Assembly: GCA_017471125.1 (NCBI GenBank)
Contig: JAFUWR010000252.1
Location: forward strand, 1 to 26,864
Direction of reading: 5' to 3'
DNA length: 26,864 nt
Origin: Clostridia bacterium
GTDB taxonomy: Bacteria; Bacillota; Clostridia; Christensenellales; Aristaeellaceae
Under the pieces are notes generated by a model. The model had not been told where the DNA came from. It did no database searches and saw nothing but the letters and a program-made list of their open reading frames with translations. The translations under genes and the position numbers were made by a program. Positions 24,520 to 26,864 of the stretch are shown here, piece after piece; the first letter of the stretch is position 1; every line of letters begins with the position of its first letter.

Positions 24520-24848
24520 GGGGTGTCGTCACCCCCGTCGCAGGGAAGCTCCACCTTCCGAAGCTGGCCCTTGATGATGACCGTCCCGCACCGGGCCTCG
24601 CACAGCGTCAGCCCCCGGCCCGTCACCGTGATGGGGCCGCGGCCCGTGGCCAGGCGCACCCGCGCGTCGGTCAGCTCCAGTATGCCCGTGTGGTTCTCCA
24701 CCAGCAGCCGGTTCGACCCGATGGCCGTGGCCCGGGCGCAGCGGCCCGACAGGTCCCGCGACCACTCCAGCGCCTCGGGCGGCCGCGCGATGGGCCGCCG
24801 GAAGATCGGGCGGCGGGGGAAGCCGCCCCTGTCCCGCGTGTGCTTCAT
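24516..24848 (-). CDS. yqfC: Sporulation protein YqfC
   Basis: A 110-aa YabP/YqfC-family protein. The family core is a repeated beta pattern: NRLLVENHTGILELTDARVRL within residues 50-75, then GPITVTGRGLTL, CGTVIIKGQLRKVEL. The first 35 residues are a basic Arg/Pro-rich head (GGFPRRPIFRRPIARPP). ATG 24848 was chosen over an earlier in-frame ATG at 24905 because GGAGG lies 7 nt upstream. It is the first gene of the operon, and its stop overlaps the yqfD start. It is slightly longer than the usual 90-100 aa because of the basic head. Confidence 0.85.
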   Translation of the reverse strand: MKHTRDRGGFPRRPIFRRPIARPPEALEWSRDLSGRCARATAIGSNRLLVENHTGILELTDARVRLATGRGPITVTGRGLTLCEARCGTVIIKGQLRKVELPCDGGDDTP

Positions 24849-24937
24849 GGCGTGTCCTCCGATATTCTTCGTCCACATACCATATGCGCCGCGGACCCGT
24901 TTCATCCAATCGGGCCAAACTATTTTTATCCAACTAT

Positions 24938-24967
24938 ATTATACACGAATATATGTGGAAAATGCAA
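24938..24967 (-). promoter_or_regulatory. Sigma-A-type promoter of the yqfC-recO operon
   Basis: On the reverse strand TTGCAT (24967-24962), 18-bp spacer, TATAAT (24943-24938). The leader is about 83 nt and contains an imperfect hairpin at 24871-24896 (GTCC...CATA / TATG...GGAC). No clear sigma-E sequence was found; CATATATT at 24951-24958 resembles its -10 only loosely. Confidence 0.7.
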
Positions 24968-25067
24968 GTCAGTTGTGGGTGTTGGGGCGAATAATTACGT
25001 TCCGATGGTGGAAACGCGCCGCCCGCCGTGGTAGGATGTTCACATCGAAGCTGTCAGGAGGCCAGGG

Positions 25068-26042
25068 ATGTTTGATATAAACGAACTTACGACCAAGGCG
25101 TTCGCCGGGCTCGCGCCGATGGCGGGGGTGACGGACGCGGCGATGCGGCTCTTGTGCCACGAGCAGGGCGCGGGCTGGGCGGTGAGCGAGATGCTGTCGG
25201 CCAAGGGCTGGATATTCTCGAAGGGGAAGAACCAGAACGCCCTGGACATCCTGAAGCGGCTGCCGGGCGAGGGCGTCGCGGGGCTCCAGCTCTTCGGCAG
25301 CGAGCCGGAGTACATGGCGGCGGCGGCGCGGCAATTGGAGGGCGCGGGCTTCCAGTTCATCGACATCAACTTCGGCTGTCCCGCGCCGAAAATCACCGGC
25401 AACGGCGAGGGCAGCGCCATGATGCGTGACCCGGCGGGCGTGGCGGCGGTGGTGAGGGCCACGGCGGGGGCCACGTCGCTGCCGGTCACGGTGAAGATCC
25501 GCTCCGGCTGGGATGAGGACCACATCAACGCCGTGGAGATCGCCCAAATATGTGAAGATCAAGGGGCCAAGGCTGTGGCCGTCCACGCCCGCACCCGGGT
25601 CCAGCAGTATTCGGGCCGGGCCGACTGGGACGTGATCCGCCGGGTCAAGGCCGCGGTCGGCGTGCCGGTGTTCGGCAACGGCGACGTCAGGACCGGCGCG
25701 GACGCCGTGCGGATGCTGGACGCCACAGGCTGCGACGGCGTCATCGTGGGCCGCGCCGCCCAGGGGAACCCGTGGGTGTTCCGGGAGATCGCCGCCGCGC
25801 TCAGGGGCGAGGCCGTCGCGCCGCCCACCCCCGCCGAGCGGGCGGAGATGGCGCTCAAGCACTTCGAGCTGGAGATGGCGTTGTTCGGCGAGAAGCGCGG
25901 CGTGCTCGAGATGCGCAAGCACATCGCCTGGTACGTCCACGGCATGAAGGGCGCGTCGCGTTTCCGGGACGAGGTCAACCTCATCAAGGACGCCGACGCG
26001 GTCAAGGCCGCGCTGGTGGATTTCGCCCGGTCCCAGGACTAA
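25068..26042 (+). CDS. dusB: tRNA-dihydrouridine synthase (DusB type)
   Basis: A 324-aa FMN enzyme that reduces uridines in tRNA D-loops using NAD(P)H. It has LAPMAGVTDAAMRLLC at the N terminus, GLQLFGSEPE, IDINFGCPAPKITGNGEG with catalytic Cys104, VTVKIRSGWD, VHARTRVQQYSGRADW, GNGDV and IVGRAAQGNPWVFREI. A helical C domain follows with the MRKHIAWYVHGMKG motif. Length is normal. ATG 25068 follows AGGAGG. A weak promoter (TGGAAA 25009-25014, TAGGAT 25032-25037, 17-bp spacer) may drive it. The gene stands alone and its stop overlaps the tlyA stop on the other strand by 4 bases (CTAA shared). Confidence 0.94.
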   Translation: MFDINELTTKAFAGLAPMAGVTDAAMRLLCHEQGAGWAVSEMLSAKGWIFSKGKNQNALDILKRLPGEGVAGLQLFGSEPEYMAAAARQLEGAGFQFIDINFGCPAPKITGNGEGSAMMRDPAGVAAVVRATAGATSLPVTVKIRSGWDEDHINAVEIAQICEDQGAKAVAVHARTRVQQYSGRADWDVIRRVKAAVGVPVFGNGDVRTGADAVRMLDATGCDGVIVGRAAQGNPWVFREIAAALRGEAVAPPTPAERAEMALKHFELEMALFGEKRGVLEMRKHIAWYVHGMKGASRFRDEVNLIKDADAVKAALVDFARSQD

Positions 26043-26851
26043 GGCTTCACGACCTGGTGCGCCCGCCGCACGACGTCCCTGATCTCCTGGTCGGTAACGG
26101 CACGGTCGCACCGGTCGGCGGGCACCAGGTCCGCCAGGAATTCCCGGTTGCCGCTGCCCCCGGCGATGGGGGAGAAGTCCAGCGCGCGCACGGCCCAGCC
26201 CAGCGTGGGGACGAAATCGACGATCTCCCGGAGCACGTCCGCGTGGACGGCGGCGCTGCTGACGATGCCGCCCTTGCCGACCCGGGCGCGGCCCGCCTCG
26301 AACTGGGGCTTGACCAGCGTGACCATCCGCCCGCCCGCGCCCAGCACCCGCAGCGCCGCCGGGAGGATGAGCTTTATCGAGATGAAGGACACGTCCATCA
26401 CCGCGAGGGTCGGCGCGGGGTCGAACATGCCCGGGTCCAGCGCCCGGGCGTTGACCTTCTCCATGTCCGCCACCCGCGGATCGTTTTTCAGAGACGGGTG
26501 GAGCTGGCCCGTGCCCGCGTCGATGGCGTAGACCTTCGCGGCCCCGGCCTTGAGCAGCACGTCGGTGAAGCCGCCGGTGGACGCGCCGATGTCCATGCAC
26601 ACCTGTCCCGACGGATCCACGCCGAAGGCCGACAGCGCCTTTTCCAGCTTCAGCCCGCCGCGCCCGACCCAGGGGCAGGCGTCGCCCAGCACCGCGAGCG
26701 CGTCGCCCTCGGCCACCGGCTGCGCGGGCTTCGTGACGGGCTGGCCGTTGACGGTCACCAGCCCCGCCTCGATCAGTCCGCGGGCCTTCTGACGGCTCTC
26801 CGCCAATCCCCTCGCCGCCAGCGCCGCGTCGGCGCGCAGGGTCCCGGACAT
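26039..26851 (-). CDS. tlyA: TlyA family S4/FtsJ rRNA methyltransferase
   Basis: A 270-aa protein likely methylating ribosomal RNA ribose (2'-O) from S-adenosylmethionine; many Firmicutes copies are also called hemolysin A-like. Residues 1-65 are an S4 RNA-binding domain (LRADAALAARGLAESRQKAR, GLVTVNGQPVTKPA). An FtsJ/RrmJ Rossmann methyltransferase follows, with WVGRGGLKLEKAL, CMDIGASTGGFTDVLL, YAIDAGTGQL, MDVSFISIKLILP, LVKPQFEAG, and a C-terminal SPIAGGSGNREFL. ATG 26851 has a weak GGGGTG 6 nt upstream; a GTG at 26860 is possible and the frame stays open to the window edge, so the true start could lie outside. It converges on and overlaps dusB by 4 bp. Confidence 0.92.
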   Translation of the reverse strand: MSGTLRADAALAARGLAESRQKARGLIEAGLVTVNGQPVTKPAQPVAEGDALAVLGDACPWVGRGGLKLEKALSAFGVDPSGQVCMDIGASTGGFTDVLLKAGAAKVYAIDAGTGQLHPSLKNDPRVADMEKVNARALDPGMFDPAPTLAVMDVSFISIKLILPAALRVLGAGGRMVTLVKPQFEAGRARVGKGGIVSSAAVHADVLREIVDFVPTLGWAVRALDFSPIAGGSGNREFLADLVPADRCDRAVTDQEIRDVVRRAHQVVKP

Positions 26852-26864
26852 GGAAAACACCCCC

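Noticed and set aside
23336..24532. A possible long N-terminal extension of the PhoH-like protein
   Set aside because: The frame is open but Arg/Gly-rich without domain, and it lies in another frame of yqfD. A GGAGG 9 nt before TTG 23335 and the family start argue for the short form.

Overview
The window reads as a chromosomal segment of a GC-rich, low-branching Bacillota (Firmicutes), probably an uncultured gut or rumen Clostridia. This rests on the gene order yqfC-yqfD-phoH-pgpH-ybeY/cdd-era-recO, which is a Firmicutes signature. Other support is the pair of sporulation genes yqfC/yqfD, Gram-positive type signal peptidases, strong GGAGG ribosome sites, consensus sigma-A promoters and very high GC at third codon positions. 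A Christensenellales-like lineage is my guess from the signal-peptide style only; it is not shown by the sequence.

Layout. Positions 2-178 hold the 3' end of an unidentified gene. 228-2585 (+) encodes a PrsA-like parvulin lipoprotein and an amidohydrolase. 2645-3185 (+) is a compact toxin-antitoxin pair with a BrnT-like toxin and an unusually short antitoxin. 3234-7959 (-) is an ABC uptake operon: binding protein, cystatin-like secreted protein, ATPase, fused double permease. 8125-9920 (+) carries a DUF2284 metal-binding protein and a solitary DNA methyltransferase, followed by a compound G-rich repeat element (9930-10085). 10166-16885 (+) is a long run: DUF951 protein, two tandem type I signal peptidases, an M1-aminopeptidase-like membrane protein with a dismantled zinc site, and a SNF2-family helicase with two SWIM-type zinc motifs. 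16938-17538 (-) is a second BrnT/BrnA module lodged directly behind recO. 17560-24848 (-) is the conserved recO-era-ybeY/cdd-pgpH-phoH-yqfD-yqfC operon. 25068-26042 (+) is a tRNA-dihydrouridine synthase, convergent with and overlapping tlyA (26039-26851, -).

How it works together. The housekeeping operon links ribosome and 16S rRNA maturation (YbeY, Era, PhoH), cytidine salvage (Cdd), cyclic-di-AMP turnover (PgpH), recombination repair (RecO) and sporulation proteins (YqfC/D), all from one sigma-A-like promoter at 24938-24967 with tight translational coupling. The accessory content lies mostly at boundaries between conserved blocks: two BrnT modules, the orphan methyltransferase and the repeat element.

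The most unusual points are: (i) two BrnT modules whose antitoxins share an N-terminal domain although one has lost the DNA-binding half; (ii) a 14-codon mini-ORF joining recO to the second toxin; (iii) a YbeY-cytidine deaminase fusion; (iv) a catalytically dead M1-like protein beside twin signal peptidases; (v) a parvulin domain split by an acidic coiled coil; (vi) a cystatin-motif protein inside an ABC transporter operon. I see no CRISPR array, rRNA, tRNA, prophage or insertion sequence, and no gene-free stretch longer than about 250 bases.
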